From assembly GCF_003323745.1 (NCBI RefSeq), contig NZ_QOIL01000011.1, positions 186,001-250,000 of the forward strand: a stretch of DNA of 64,000 nucleotides, given 5' to 3'. The notes below the pieces were generated by a model, which ran no database searches, was not told where the DNA came from, and saw nothing but the letters and a program-made list of their open reading frames with translations. The position numbers were made by a program, and so were the translations under genes. Positions 20,539 to 30,229 of the stretch are shown here, in pieces (the first letter of the stretch is position 1; each line of letters starts with the position of its first letter). The stretch is from Sphaerisporangium album. GTDB lineage: Bacteria; Actinomycetota; Actinomycetes; Streptosporangiales; Streptosporangiaceae.

Positions 20539-23500
20539 TGGCCGACCACAACGAGGTTGTCTTCGAGACCGAGATCTGTGAGTACCTCGCAGCGCACGGC
20601 TGGCTGTACTCAGCCAACGACACCGGATATGACCGGGAGCGAGCGCTGTTCCCCGAGGATCTGTTCGCGTGGCTGGAGGCGACGCAGAAGGCGGCGTACG
20701 AGAAGGCGTTGAAGGCGGCTGGGTCGCAGGCGAAGTTCCTCGACGTGCTGGTCACGGTGTTGGACAAGCCGCTGGAGCACGGCGGCGGGATGCTGAACAT
20801 CCTTCGTACCGGAGTGCTGTACATCGGTGGTGGCCGTTTGAAGATGGCACAGTTCCGGCCCGAGACGACGCTGAACGAGACGACGAACGCCGAGTATGCG
20901 GCGATGCGCGTGCGGGTGATGCGCCAGGTACATTTCTCGACCGCCGACAAGCGCAGCATCGACCTGGTGTTCTTCGTCAACGGGCTCCCGGTCGCCACGG
21001 TGGAGCTGAAGACCGACTTCACGCAGTCGCTGGACGAGGCGATCCAGCAGTACCGCAAGGAACGCAACCCACTGACCAGCGGCCGAGTCGAGCCGCTGCT
21101 GTCGTTCGGGCACCGGGCGCTGGTCCACTTCGCGGTGTCCAACGACCGGGCCGCGATGACGACCCGGCTCGAAGGCGACAAGACGCACTTCCTGCCGTTC
21201 GACACCGGCTTCGAAGACGGTGCCGGGAATCCGCCCGGTGTGGACGGGAAGTCGGCGACGGCGTACCTGTGGGAGCGGGTCTGGGAGAAGCACGCGTGGC
21301 TCAACATCATCGGCCGGCTGATGATCGTGGAGACCAAGGAGGAGTGGGACGTCGCGACCGGCACATCGGTGCGCCGTACGAGCATGCTGTTCCCCCGGTT
21401 CCACCAGTGGGAGGCGGTCACGAACATCGTGGCCGCCGTGACCGACGAGGGTGTTGGCCAGCGCTACCTGATTGAGCACTCCGCAGGGTCGGGGAAGACG
21501 AACACGATCGCCTGGACGGCGCACCGTCTCGCGCGGCTCCACGTCGATGATGAGAAGGTCTTCGACTCGGTCATTGTGGTCGTCGACCGCACGGTGCTCG
21601 ACGGGCAGCTTCAGGACGCGATCCGGCAGATCGACGGCACCGGGAAGATCGTCGCGACGATCAGCCCCGAGGACGTGCGCAAGGCCGGCGCGAAGTCGAA
21701 GTCCGGTCTCCTGGCCCAGGCGCTGAAGAACGGCGAGTTGATCATCGCGGTGACGGTGCAGACCTTCCCGCACGCCCTCGATGAGATCCGGGCCGACTCC
21801 GGCCTGAAGGGCAAGCGGTTCGCTGTTATCGCCGACGAGGCGCACTCCTCGCAGTCGGGGCAGATCTCCTCGAAGCTGAAGCAGGTCCTGACCGCCGAGG
21901 AGATCAAGGAGATCGAAGACGGTGGCTCGGTCGACGTCGAGGCGATCCTGGCGGCGGAGATGACCGAGCGGGCCGAGTCGGAGAACATCTCCTACTTCGC
22001 CTTCACCGCGACGCCGAAGAACAAGACTCTGGACCTGTTCGGCCGCCAGGGTCCGGGCGGCAAGCGCGAGTTCCACCTGTACTCGATGAAGCAGGCGATC
22101 GAGGAGGGCTACATCCTCGACGTGCTCAAGGGCTACCAGTCCTACGACACCGCGTTGAAGATCGCCGGTAAGGCCGAGAGCGGTGACGGTGGCGAGGTCG
22201 AGGAGTCGGCCGCGCGCAAGGGGCTGATGCGATGGGTGCAGCTCCACCCGACCAACATCAGCCAGAAGGTCGAGATCATCGTCGAGCACTTCCACGTCAA
22301 CGTCGCCCACCTGCTGGAGGGCAGGGCGAAGGCGATGGTCGTCACCGACTCGCGCAAGGCCGCGGTGAAGTACCGGAAGGCGATCGAGGCCTACATCGCC
22401 AAGCGGGCCGCCGAGGACGCGTCGTACAACTACCGGACTTTAGTCGCCTTCTCCGGGTCGGTGTCGATGACCGAGAAGGACGAGTGGAGCCAGGACTGGG
22501 GGCCGAGGCCGCCGGAGGACGACGACTTCACCGAGGCCAAGATGAACCCCGGAGCGGGCGCCGATTTAGCCGCCGCGTTCAAGGGCGACACGTACAAGAT
22601 CATGGTGGTCGCCAACAAGTTCCAGACCGGCTTCGACCAGCCGCTGCTCTCGGCGATGTACGTCGACAGAAAGCTCTCCGGGGTCACCGCCGTCCAGACG
22701 CTCTCCCGGCTCAACCGAACTCACCGCACCGCCGGAGGGGAGCAGAAGACCAAGACGTTCGTCATCGACTTCGCCAACAAGCCCGACGACATCCGGGCCG
22801 CCTTCGAGCCGTACTTCACCAACGCCACTTTGGAGACCGAGACCGACCCGTACGTCGTTGTCCACCTTGCGAACAAGCTCGCCCAGGCGGGGATCTACAC
22901 CGAGGAGCAGGTCCGCCAGGTCGCCGAGCTGTGGGTCGCCCGCAAGGGCAACAACGCGCTCTCGGCGGCGATCAGCCCAGCTCAGCATGACTTCCGGCGT
23001 CGCTACGCGGCGGCGATCGAGGCCGAGGACAAGGTCACGCTCAACACCCTCGATCTGTTCCGCAAGGACGTCTCCACCTACGTGCGGCTCTATGACTTCA
23101 TGAGCCAGATCGTCAACTACGCCGACCCGTACATGGAGATGCTCTCGATCTTCCTCCGGCTTCTGGAGAGGGTCATCGCCGAGTCCTCGTGGAGCGCCGA
23201 TGTCGACCTGTCGGACGTGGTCCTGGTCGGTGTGAAGCACAACAAGGCGATCGCGGTCGACATCTCGCTGACCGGAGACGGCGCGCTGAAGGGGATCAGC
23301 GCGGCGGGCACCGGCACCAGGAAGGAGCCGAAGTACGTCGCGCTCCAGGTCGTCATCGACAAGATGAACGACCTCTTCGGTGCCGAGTCGTTCGCCGAGT
23401 CCCAGATCCGGGAGTTCGTGCAGGGGCTCGTGCAGCGACTGCTCACCGACCCGGACCTGATCCAGCAGACCCGGGTGAACTCGAAGAAGCAGTTCATGGA

Positions 23501-23714
23501 GTCGCAGGACTTCCAGGCGGCCGTCACCGAGGCCGTCGCCGACAACCAGCAGGCGCACAACACCATGGCCGACTACTTCTTCACCGACGGGCTTGCGATC
23601 AAAGGGATCATCGTGGCGCTCGCCGACGCGTTCTACGAGGCCGCGTTCTACGAGGCCGCGATCGACGTGGAGGCAGATCGGCTTGCCGAGGGTGTTGACC
23701 TCCACCCCTCGTAA
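20538..23714 (+). CDS. hsdR: type I restriction-modification system, endonuclease/translocase subunit (HsdR)
   Basis: 1058 aa from ATG 20538 (ACGAGGAG upstream; TGATG overlap with hsdS). The N-terminal nuclease domain carries LVFFVNGLPVATVELKTDF, matching the PD-(D/E)xK region. The helicase domain has Walker A S315AGSGKT, Walker B D433EAH436 and later FQTGFDQPLL and QTLSRLNRTH (motif VI). The C-terminal helical part binds the methylase core. It should translocate DNA and cut unmodified DNA away from the site. All three subunits look intact, so the system is probably active. Confidence 0.96.
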   Translation: MADHNEVVFETEICEYLAAHGWLYSANDTGYDRERALFPEDLFAWLEATQKAAYEKALKAAGSQAKFLDVLVTVLDKPLEHGGGMLNILRTGVLYIGGGRLKMAQFRPETTLNETTNAEYAAMRVRVMRQVHFSTADKRSIDLVFFVNGLPVATVELKTDFTQSLDEAIQQYRKERNPLTSGRVEPLLSFGHRALVHFAVSNDRAAMTTRLEGDKTHFLPFDTGFEDGAGNPPGVDGKSATAYLWERVWEKHAWLNIIGRLMIVETKEEWDVATGTSVRRTSMLFPRFHQWEAVTNIVAAVTDEGVGQRYLIEHSAGSGKTNTIAWTAHRLARLHVDDEKVFDSVIVVVDRTVLDGQLQDAIRQIDGTGKIVATISPEDVRKAGAKSKSGLLAQALKNGELIIAVTVQTFPHALDEIRADSGLKGKRFAVIADEAHSSQSGQISSKLKQVLTAEEIKEIEDGGSVDVEAILAAEMTERAESENISYFAFTATPKNKTLDLFGRQGPGGKREFHLYSMKQAIEEGYILDVLKGYQSYDTALKIAGKAESGDGGEVEESAARKGLMRWVQLHPTNISQKVEIIVEHFHVNVAHLLEGRAKAMVVTDSRKAAVKYRKAIEAYIAKRAAEDASYNYRTLVAFSGSVSMTEKDEWSQDWGPRPPEDDDFTEAKMNPGAGADLAAAFKGDTYKIMVVANKFQTGFDQPLLSAMYVDRKLSGVTAVQTLSRLNRTHRTAGGEQKTKTFVIDFANKPDDIRAAFEPYFTNATLETETDPYVVVHLANKLAQAGIYTEEQVRQVAELWVARKGNNALSAAISPAQHDFRRRYAAAIEAEDKVTLNTLDLFRKDVSTYVRLYDFMSQIVNYADPYMEMLSIFLRLLERVIAESSWSADVDLSDVVLVGVKHNKAIAVDISLTGDGALKGISAAGTGTRKEPKYVALQVVIDKMNDLFGAESFAESQIREFVQGLVQRLLTDPDLIQQTRVNSKKQFMESQDFQAAVTEAVADNQQAHNTMADYFFTDGLAIKGIIVALADAFYEAAFYEAAIDVEADRLAEGVDLHPS

Positions 23715-23810
23715 CCCGGTCATCAAGCCTCCCCGTGAAGTCCACACAGCGCTTGTACTCCTCGTCGCTGGTGAGGACCGCGACAAGCGGCCGGTCCGCC
23801 GGTCGCCCTG

Positions 23811-25397
23811 TCACCTGCCGATCAGGGGGATGCCCAGGGAGGCGAGTTCCTCGTCTAGGGTGCGGACGTGTTTGTTGGTCGCCCATGGGTCGAGGCGGGC
23901 GCGGGTCTGGCGGACGGTGTCGGCCAGGCGTCCGGAGCTGTGCCCTACGGTGATCTGGGCCGCCTGGCCGATCTTGTCGGTGGCGGCGGCTATTTCCCGC
24001 TTGTCGATCAGGGCCTCGGCGTACTCCAGCAGGGTTCTGCCGCGTGCGGATTTGCGCATGCCCGATGCCAGGGCTCGTTCTGCCGTACGGATCGCGTCGT
24101 CCGGACGTCCCCAGGCGACCATGCAGGCCGCCGTGTGCCGTTCGACGCCTGCGGCCGTCCACCAGTAGAGGTAGGCGGGATCAGCTTCGGTTCTCGGCCG
24201 TTCGGCCAGATGGCGCGACAGGACGAGTGCGTGTTCGCTGTCGCGGGCACTGCCGTTCGCGGCCAGGATCCGCGCGAGGTCCACGGCGTGTACCGATCGG
24301 AGCAGGGTGCTCGGGCTTTTCTGTGCCCAGCCTTGGGCGGCGTAGATGTGGTCGAGAGCCTCGCCGTTAAGGCCCAGGAATCGTGACATGTTCGCCAGGC
24401 AGGTGTGTAGGTAGGCGATGAGGGTGGGGTCGCGGATCTGGTGGGCGGCGGTCAGGCCCTCCCGGTAGCGCTGGCGGGCTCCGGTGTGGTCGAGGAGGTC
24501 GTGGTGGAGCCAGCCGGAGAGCTGGCTGAGTTCGGCGTAGGCGCGGATGAGGCGGTCGCGGAGGGCGGGGAGGAGCGACTCGCGGCGCAGCAGGTCGGCG
24601 ACGAGGGCCCGCTGGCCGTCCACGACGGGCAGGACCCTGGCGGGGCCGAACTCGTCGTCCAGGCGGCGGCAGCGGGCGGTGAGCTTCTCGATCAGCTCCA
24701 CGGTGGCGGCGTCTACCCGAGTAGCGGATCGGATGGCGGTGGCCAGCCGGTCTTTCTCCGGTGGGGACAGGTGGCGCAGGAGCACCAGGGCGGGGGCGCC
24801 GCCGAGCGCCAGGGCCAGTTCGAAGAGCAGGTCACGGCGCTTCACATCGGCCTCCTCGGCTGTGAGGGCACGCAGCAGCGCGGCGCAGTCCTTGTAGCCG
24901 GGAACCGGGATCGCCGGGCGTGCCGCTTCCACTTGCTCACCCATGGTGACATGCCCGGGAAGGGCGGCCGGGACGGCAGAGGGCCGCTGGGGGCTGAGGG
25001 ACGAACGGTGGTCGGTGCGGTCGATGAGGTCGCGGTCGCGCACGCTGTAGGAGGCGTAGACCCGGTCGCCGACCAGGCGGCGGGCGGTGGTCTGGTAGAC
25101 GTGCGCGAACAGGGCGATGGTGCGGGCGGTCGGGCGCATGCCACGCTGCGGCCAGTGCTCGAACTCGTACAGCCGTGACTCGCGCAGCGCGGCGGTGCCC
25201 GCCGGGTCGAGGTCGTTGTACCGCGCGGCGGCCTCGGCGGCGGTCAGCCCGTAGGCGTAGCGGTACAGGCGTAGCGGGCTGACATCGTGGCAGACCGAGA
25301 ACAGGTCGGCGATCTGGTCATGGGTGTAGCCCATGGCGCGCAGCGCCTCGCCGCGTCGCCGGCATTCCAGCAGGATGTGGATTCCCTCGCCCGACAT
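23811..25397 (-). CDS. large XRE/TPR-type transcriptional regulator
   Basis: 528 aa from ATG 25397 with GGGGAGG nine bases upstream; an in-frame start at 25436 lacks a site. Residues ~10-60 resemble a divergent HTH module (GYTHDQIADLF...LRLYRYAYGLTAAEAAARYN), and a second helical part has RMPTARTIALFAHVYQ-like sequence. The rest is helical repeats of TPR type (YREGLTAAHQIRDPTLIAYLHTC, LNGEALDHIYAAQGWAQ, GRTLLEYAEALID). It resembles streptomycete XRE/TPR regulators often found beside mobile or biosynthetic genes. It faces the restriction operon tail to tail, 96 nt away. Target and ligand are unknown. Within the gap, the minus strand reads VAVLTSDEEYKRCVDF, possibly a stray antitoxin-like fragment. 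Confidence 0.7.
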   Translation of the reverse strand: MSGEGIHILLECRRRGEALRAMGYTHDQIADLFSVCHDVSPLRLYRYAYGLTAAEAAARYNDLDPAGTAALRESRLYEFEHWPQRGMRPTARTIALFAHVYQTTARRLVGDRVYASYSVRDRDLIDRTDHRSSLSPQRPSAVPAALPGHVTMGEQVEAARPAIPVPGYKDCAALLRALTAEEADVKRRDLLFELALALGGAPALVLLRHLSPPEKDRLATAIRSATRVDAATVELIEKLTARCRRLDDEFGPARVLPVVDGQRALVADLLRRESLLPALRDRLIRAYAELSQLSGWLHHDLLDHTGARQRYREGLTAAHQIRDPTLIAYLHTCLANMSRFLGLNGEALDHIYAAQGWAQKSPSTLLRSVHAVDLARILAANGSARDSEHALVLSRHLAERPRTEADPAYLYWWTAAGVERHTAACMVAWGRPDDAIRTAERALASGMRKSARGRTLLEYAEALIDKREIAAATDKIGQAAQITVGHSSGRLADTVRQTRARLDPWATNKHVRTLDEELASLGIPLIGR

Positions 25398-25626
25398 GGC
25401 CGTGTGCCTCCCCGGCTCGAACAGTTCCCGGAGCACAGAACTTATACGGAAAGTATCTCCTTGACTACAGAGAATGATGAAGTTGGGGCATCACGCAGGG
25501 CGCCTGGCGGGTGGTGACCAGCCGGATGCATGTGTTCGCGCACGTCACCGGGGGTCCCGGTTGAAAGATCGTCCTGGTGGAAGGTGGGATCGGCGAGGTG
25601 CATCCGATCGTCGATCGTTGTGGCTC

Positions 25627-26196
25627 GTGTCCATCACAACCGACCCCGGCGACGAGGTGCCTCGCGTGGCCGCCGCTCCCGTCACCTCGCCCGGCCTGCC
25701 GCAGGCCGGTCATTCCTCCCGCGCCCTGCCGGTCGACGAGGCCGTACGGACCGGCCCGGAGATCCTCATCTGGCGGCGCGCCTTCCCCGGCGCGCTCGAC
25801 CAGGCCGCGGAGGCCAGGCGCCTCACCCGCTTCCTGCTCGGCGGCACGCCGTTCGCCGATGACGCCGAACTGGTCGTCGGCGAACTGGCGGGTAACGCCG
25901 TCCGCCACACCCGCAGCGGATCCCCGGGCGGTCACTTCACCGTGGAGATCATCCTCACCTCGCCCCGTCGTGAACCGCTCGGCGGCCCCGCGGCGGCCGC
26001 GAGCGTCCTGGTCACCGTCTACGACCTCGGCGGGGCCGGTGTCCCGCGGTTCGGCGGCCACGGCCAGGCGGACGTCCCGTGCGCGGAAGGCGGGCGTGGG
26101 CTGGCCATCGTGACCGCCCTGGCGGAACGGACCGGTTTCCAGGGCGCCCCGGCGACTGGGCACAGAGTGTGGGCCTACCTCGCACGCAGGCCGTGA
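25627..26196 (+). CDS. anti-sigma-factor-like ATP-binding (HATPase) protein
   Basis: About 189 aa from GTG 25627 (SITTDPGDEV); the true start is uncertain because no clear ribosome site is visible. The HATPase_c fold reads FADDAELVVGELAGNAVRHTRSG (N box), a D-L-G-G turn in VTVYDLGGAGVP, and EGGRGLAIVTALAERTGF (G box). This is the RsbW/SpoIIAB-like group, very common in actinomycetes, which binds sigma or anti-anti-sigma factors; true kinase activity is unproven. It is divergent from the XRE/TPR regulator at 25397, an arrangement often seen in streptomycetes. No partner sigma factor is in the window. Confidence 0.8.
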   Translation: MSITTDPGDEVPRVAAAPVTSPGLPQAGHSSRALPVDEAVRTGPEILIWRRAFPGALDQAAEARRLTRFLLGGTPFADDAELVVGELAGNAVRHTRSGSPGGHFTVEIILTSPRREPLGGPAAAASVLVTVYDLGGAGVPRFGGHGQADVPCAEGGRGLAIVTALAERTGFQGAPATGHRVWAYLARRP

Positions 26197-26345
26197 TCGG
26201 CGTTGCCCGTACGGGACGGCGGGGTGGACCGGGGGAGGCGGGGCCGGGCGGTGAGCGGTCAGGTGAGCCGTCCGTGCGGCGGGTGGGCGGGCCGGCGATT
26301 ATCGGCGGGTGCTGGGGCCGGGACGGTCGGGTAGGCTCCGGCGGC

Positions 26346-27539
26346 GTGGAACCGCTCCTGGCCGTGCCCGTGCTGCTGGTCCTCGTCGGAGTCCCGGCCG
26401 TGGTGCTGTGGCGCGTGCTGCGCGGCCGGCGCGAGCTCGGCACCAGCCCGGCCGAGCGCGCCACCTTCGAGACCCTGCACACCGCCTCCCTGGCCGCGCC
26501 GCCGCTGCGCGCGGGCCTGACGGCCGCGGGGGCGCTGAAGGCCTCGCGCTACCTGCGCGAGCTGCTCGGCTCGCCCGCCATCGCGATCACCAACGGCGAG
26601 GAGCTGCTGGTCTACGACGGCGCGGGCGACCACCACGCCAAGAACGCCTTCGCCGACGCCGCCGAGACCCTGCGCGACGGCCGCATCCAGGTGCTCGGCC
26701 CCGACGCGGTCTCCTGCGACCTGCCCGAGTGCCCGGTGAGGTACGCCGTGGTGGTGCCGCTGACCACCGACGACCGGGTGGTGGGCTCACTGGCGGCCTA
26801 CGGCGACCACGCCTCGGCGGGCCTGGTCCGCGCCACGCAGGAGGTCGCCACCTGGGTGGACTCCCAGCTGGAGCTGGCCGAGCTCGACCGGTCGCGCACC
26901 CTGCTCATGGAGGCCGAGGTGCGGGCCCTGCGGGCGCAGATCTCCCCGCACTTCATCTACAACTCGCTGACGACGATCGCCTCGTTCGTGCGCACCGACC
27001 CCGAGCGCGCCCGTGAACTGCTGCTGGACTTCGCCGACTTCACCCGCTACTCCTTCCGGCGGCACGGGGAGTTCACCACGCTCGCCGAGGAGCTGCGCTC
27101 GATCGACCGCTACCTCACGCTGGAGCGCGCCCGCTTCGGCGACCAGCTCAGGGTGACGCTGCGTATCGCCCCGGAGGTGCTGCCTGTGGCGGTGCCGTTC
27201 CTCTGTCTTCAGCCCCTGGTGGAGAACGCCGTGCGTCATGGGCTGGAGAGCAAGGACGGGGTCGGCCGCATCACGATCCTCGCCGAGGACGCCGGCGCCG
27301 AGTGCCTGATCAGCGTGGAGGACGACGGCATCGGCATGGACCCCGAGCGGCTGCGGCGCATCCTGTCCGGCGACCCCGACGAGCGCTCGGGCGCGGGCGG
27401 GGTCGGCCTCGCCAACGTGGACGAGCGGCTCCGCCAGGTCTACGGCGACGAGTACGGCCTGGTGGTCGAGACGGCACAGGGCGCTGGCGCCAAGATCAGC
27501 GTCCGCCTCCCCAAGTACAAGAAGGGCGTCTCGGTCTAG
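26346..27539 (+). CDS. LytS-type sensor histidine kinase
   Basis: 397 aa from GTG 26346. One N-terminal membrane helix (LLAVPVLLVLVGVPAVVLW) is followed by a GAF-like cytoplasmic domain (~60-180). The His_kinase (PF06580-type) core follows, QISPHFIYNSLTTIASFV, with phospho-His202. The ATPase domain has LQPLVENAVRHGLESK, EDDGIGMDPE and GGVGLANVDERL. Kinases of this class pair with LytTR regulators. None is adjacent, but one lies at 40137, directly before two acetate-type symporters. In related genomes this kinase, LytTR regulator and symporter set usually forms one locus (from memory), so I infer the pair has been split by the intervening block. Confidence 0.9.
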   Translation: MEPLLAVPVLLVLVGVPAVVLWRVLRGRRELGTSPAERATFETLHTASLAAPPLRAGLTAAGALKASRYLRELLGSPAIAITNGEELLVYDGAGDHHAKNAFADAAETLRDGRIQVLGPDAVSCDLPECPVRYAVVVPLTTDDRVVGSLAAYGDHASAGLVRATQEVATWVDSQLELAELDRSRTLLMEAEVRALRAQISPHFIYNSLTTIASFVRTDPERARELLLDFADFTRYSFRRHGEFTTLAEELRSIDRYLTLERARFGDQLRVTLRIAPEVLPVAVPFLCLQPLVENAVRHGLESKDGVGRITILAEDAGAECLISVEDDGIGMDPERLRRILSGDPDERSGAGGVGLANVDERLRQVYGDEYGLVVETAQGAGAKISVRLPKYKKGVSV

Positions 27540-27699
27540 CGGGTCTGATCACCCCGTCTTCCGGCCGGCAACGGGCGTGGCCCCATGACGCCTGTGAGCG
27601 AAGGCCTCGCCGTACCCGACCGCACCGGGCACAGGATGTCGGGTCCGGCGGGTCACGTCCTACCTAGCGTGGTGAACGGAAAGGGAAGGAGGGCTGGGA

Positions 27700-28565
27700 G
27701 TGCTGGAACGGCTGAGCCAGGCCATGGAGTACATCGAGCGGCACCTCGATCAGCAGATCGAGGTGGCCGAGCTCGCGCGGATCGCCGTCACGTCGGAGTA
27801 CCACTTCAGGCGGCTGTTCTCCGCGCTGGCGGGCATCCCGCTGTCCGAGTACGTCCGTCGCAGGCGGCTCACCGTCGCGGGCGCTCAGGTGCTCGCGGGG
27901 GAGGAGACGCTGCTCGATGTCGCGGTGTGTTACGGCTACAGCTCGGGCGAGGCGTTCGCGCGCGCGTTCCGCGCCGTGCACGGCATCGGCCCCGGCGAGG
28001 CCAGGCGGACCGGTGCGGCTCTGTACTCCCAGCCACGGATGTCCTTCCGTCTCATCATCGAAGGGAGCGGCAGCATGCGGTATCGGGTCGTGGAGAAGGA
28101 GGAGTTCCGTGTGGTGGGCAAGAAGGCGCGCGTCCCGCTCGTCCACGAGGGGATGAACCCCGCGATGGTCGAGTTCATCCGGAGCATCGACCAGGAGACC
28201 GTGCGGCGTATCGCGGGACTGTCCGACCAGGAGCCGCAGGGGATCGTCAGCGTGGCCGACCAGGTCGGCGACGGCCGTGAGGAGGGCACCGAGCTCGACT
28301 ACTACCACGCCGTCGTGACCGGCGCCGACGTGCCCGAGGACATGGACGCCCTCGACGTCCGGCGGGTACATGGGCGGTGTTCGAGAGCTCGGGCGCGTTC
28401 CCGCAGGCGCTCCAGTACCTGTGGCGGGACGTGTTCACGCAGTGGTTCCCGTCCAACCCGTACCGGAGCAGGCCGGGTCCCGAGATCTCACGCACCCTGC
28501 TGTCGCAGGACGGGACCCAGGCGGACGCCGAGCTGTGGATCCCCGTGGAGCGGACCACGGACTGA
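27700..28565 (+). pseudogene. AraC-family regulator with GyrI-like domain, broken by a one-base frameshift
   Basis: From GTG 27700 (AGGAGG upstream) the frame encodes two AraC helix-turn-helix units (IEVAELARIAVTSEYHFRRLF; LLDVAVCYGYSSGEAFARAF) and then a GyrI/effector-binding domain from about residue 117. After DALDV (about 28360) the frame loses family character. Continuing in the +1 frame restores AGTWAVFESSGAFPQALQYL through AELWIPVERTTD to a TGA at 28565. The 866-nt span is one base short of 289 codons, consistent with loss of one C in the CC at 28359-28360. If translated it would yield a 290-aa protein with a wrong C-terminus. A sequencing error is the alternative. Confidence 0.8.
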
Positions 28566-28685
28566 GGGATGACAGCGCGCCGGCGGCCCGGGCCCCAGTC
28601 CGGTCCCGGACCACCGGCGCCTCCTCCGTCTGCCCGGCCCTCCAGGGTGCTCCCTGACCACACCACGTCGCGGGCTTCCGGACCG

Positions 28686-28862
28686 ACTCCAGGTTCGACG
28701 CCCATCGACTCCGGCCGCCTGAATCTGACAGCGAACCAGACGACCCGGCCGGCGCCGTCCCTATAGATGCCCCACCGCTCGGAGAGGGCGGCACGGTGCT
28801 CGGCCTCCTCGATCTCGCGCAGGCGACGCGCCTCGTCGCCGAGACGCTCCTGCTCGATGCGG
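28686..28862 (-). pseudogene. orphan coding-like fragment on the minus strand
   Basis: The minus strand reads RIEQERLGDEARRLREIEEA, EHRAALSERWGIYRDGAGRV and VWFAVRFRRPE, a highly charged helix followed by a beta-like stretch with good codon bias. There is no start codon and no domain that I recognise. It ends abruptly where the plus-strand GntR remnant begins, so it looks like debris at a recombination junction. Confidence 0.3.
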
Positions 28863-28865
28863 AAC

Positions 28866-29315
28866 CTAATGAGGGAGCACGGCTGTAGCCGGCACGTCAT
28901 CACCAACGCCATGCCGGCTCTGAAGGAGGAGGGCCTGATCTGACGCGTGGCCAACAAGGGCATGATCGTCCTCGGGCCAGCCGTCATTGTCGAGATCCCC
29001 ATGGCCATCGGCTTCCGCGACGAGCCTGCCGCATGGGCAGTCGCGTGCCGCCGGGCAGGAAGCACAGCACCTCACAACCATCATCGGCCGCGTCAGGCCC
29101 GCGACCGATGAGGTCGCCCACGCCCTACGTCTCCCGGCCAAGGCCAAAGTGATGATCAACGAAATACAGGGGACGTCGGCCGCGGGAGTCCTCTGCTCGA
29201 CATCACCCGCATCACCTACGACCACGCCGGCCAGCCTGTGCAACTACTGCGCCGCCTCCTCAACCCGCAGCGGGTCCACGTCGCAGACCGACGCGTGCCG
29301 CTTACCTCGCCCTGA
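28866..29315 (+). pseudogene. decayed GntR-family regulator
   Basis: The first piece reads LMREHGCSRHVITNAMPALK, EEGLI, then an in-frame TGA (28941-28943), then RVANKGMIVLG: the GntR winged helix minus its first helix. A second piece in another frame (from ~29071) reads TTIIGRVRPATDEVAHALRL. A third piece, back in the first frame, reads LLDITRITYDHAGQPVQLLR and ends VPLTSP at a TGA (29313-29315), as in UTRA domains. The 5' end is missing and at least two frameshifts and one stop are present, so the gene is dead. It marks the left side of the accessory block. Confidence 0.75.
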
Positions 29316-29371
29316 ACTACGCCCCTTCTCTGGACCATCGCGAATGCTTCCACCGGTCCGAGGCCGTGCCT

Positions 29372-30229
29372 ATGCTGCTGAAGGTGACTTCAACAGAGCA
29401 TGAGATCACCTTCCGGACTCTCGACGGCCAGCAGCTCGCCGGAACGCTCGTCGCACCAGATGGACCGCCAGAGCACGCCGTCGTCCTGGTCCACGGCGGC
29501 GGGGTGACGCGTCACGAAAGCGGCTTCTTCACCCGGATGGCCCACGGACTGGGCGACCACGGCTTGGCATCCCTCCGCTTCGACCTGCGCGGCCACGGCG
29601 AGAGCGAAGGCAGACAAGAAGAACTGACCCTCTCGATCATCCTCAACGACATCCGCGCCGCGCTGCAGCAGCTCCGCGAGACGACCAAGGCCGCCAGACT
29701 CAGCCTGCTCGGCACGAGCTTCGGCGGTGGCATCTGCGGCTACTACGCCGCTCACCGGCCTGACGAAGTGTCCCGGTTGGTACTGCTCAACCCTCAGCTC
29801 AACTACAAGAAGCGCACCATCGACAGCCGCCCCTACTGGCACGACGACTACCTAGACGAAGACGTTGCCCGCGAGCTCACCGAGCAGGGGTCCATCACCT
29901 TTACCCCCACCCTGCGCCACGGCCGACCACTCCTCAACGAGGTCTTCTGGCTGCAGCCGCACACCATCCTCGGTTCCATCAAGGCCCCGACCCTGATCGT
30001 GCACGGCACCAAGGACACCCTCGTGCCGATCGAGTCCTCCCGAGCGGCCGTGCCCCAGTTCACCGCCCCGTGCGACCTGGTCGAGGTCGAAGGCTCACAG
30101 CACACCTTCGCCGTCCACGACGATCTGCAATATCACAACCCCCAGAGCCAGGCATGGCAGGCTGCGGTGATCCGGACGGTCGCCGAATGGCTGCGGAACG
30201 GACGCCTACGCGACAGGACGATCAGCTAA
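29372..30229 (+). CDS. alpha/beta hydrolase
   Basis: 285 aa from ATG 29372 (GAGG eight bases upstream; GTG 29366 is an alternative). The fold has VVLVHGGGVTRHESG (oxyanion hole), FDLRGHGESEG, the nucleophile motif GTSFGG near residue 122, HGTKDTLVP with the acid residue, and SQHTF with the catalytic histidine. It resembles serine esterases/acyl hydrolases of the BAAT/feruloyl-esterase group. Codon use is more mixed than in the flanking core genes. Its last 24 nt overlap the 3' end of the convergent XRE/TPR gene. A role in lanthipeptide maturation is possible only by position. Confidence 0.88.
   Translation: MLLKVTSTEHEITFRTLDGQQLAGTLVAPDGPPEHAVVLVHGGGVTRHESGFFTRMAHGLGDHGLASLRFDLRGHGESEGRQEELTLSIILNDIRAALQQLRETTKAARLSLLGTSFGGGICGYYAAHRPDEVSRLVLLNPQLNYKKRTIDSRPYWHDDYLDEDVARELTEQGSITFTPTLRHGRPLLNEVFWLQPHTILGSIKAPTLIVHGTKDTLVPIESSRAAVPQFTAPCDLVEVEGSQHTFAVHDDLQYHNPQSQAWQAAVIRTVAEWLRNGRLRDRTIS

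Noticed and set aside
29372-30229. Alpha/beta hydrolase as the lanthipeptide leader protease
   Set aside because: Motifs fit an esterase/acyl hydrolase, and the gene is separated from the operon by the convergent regulator.
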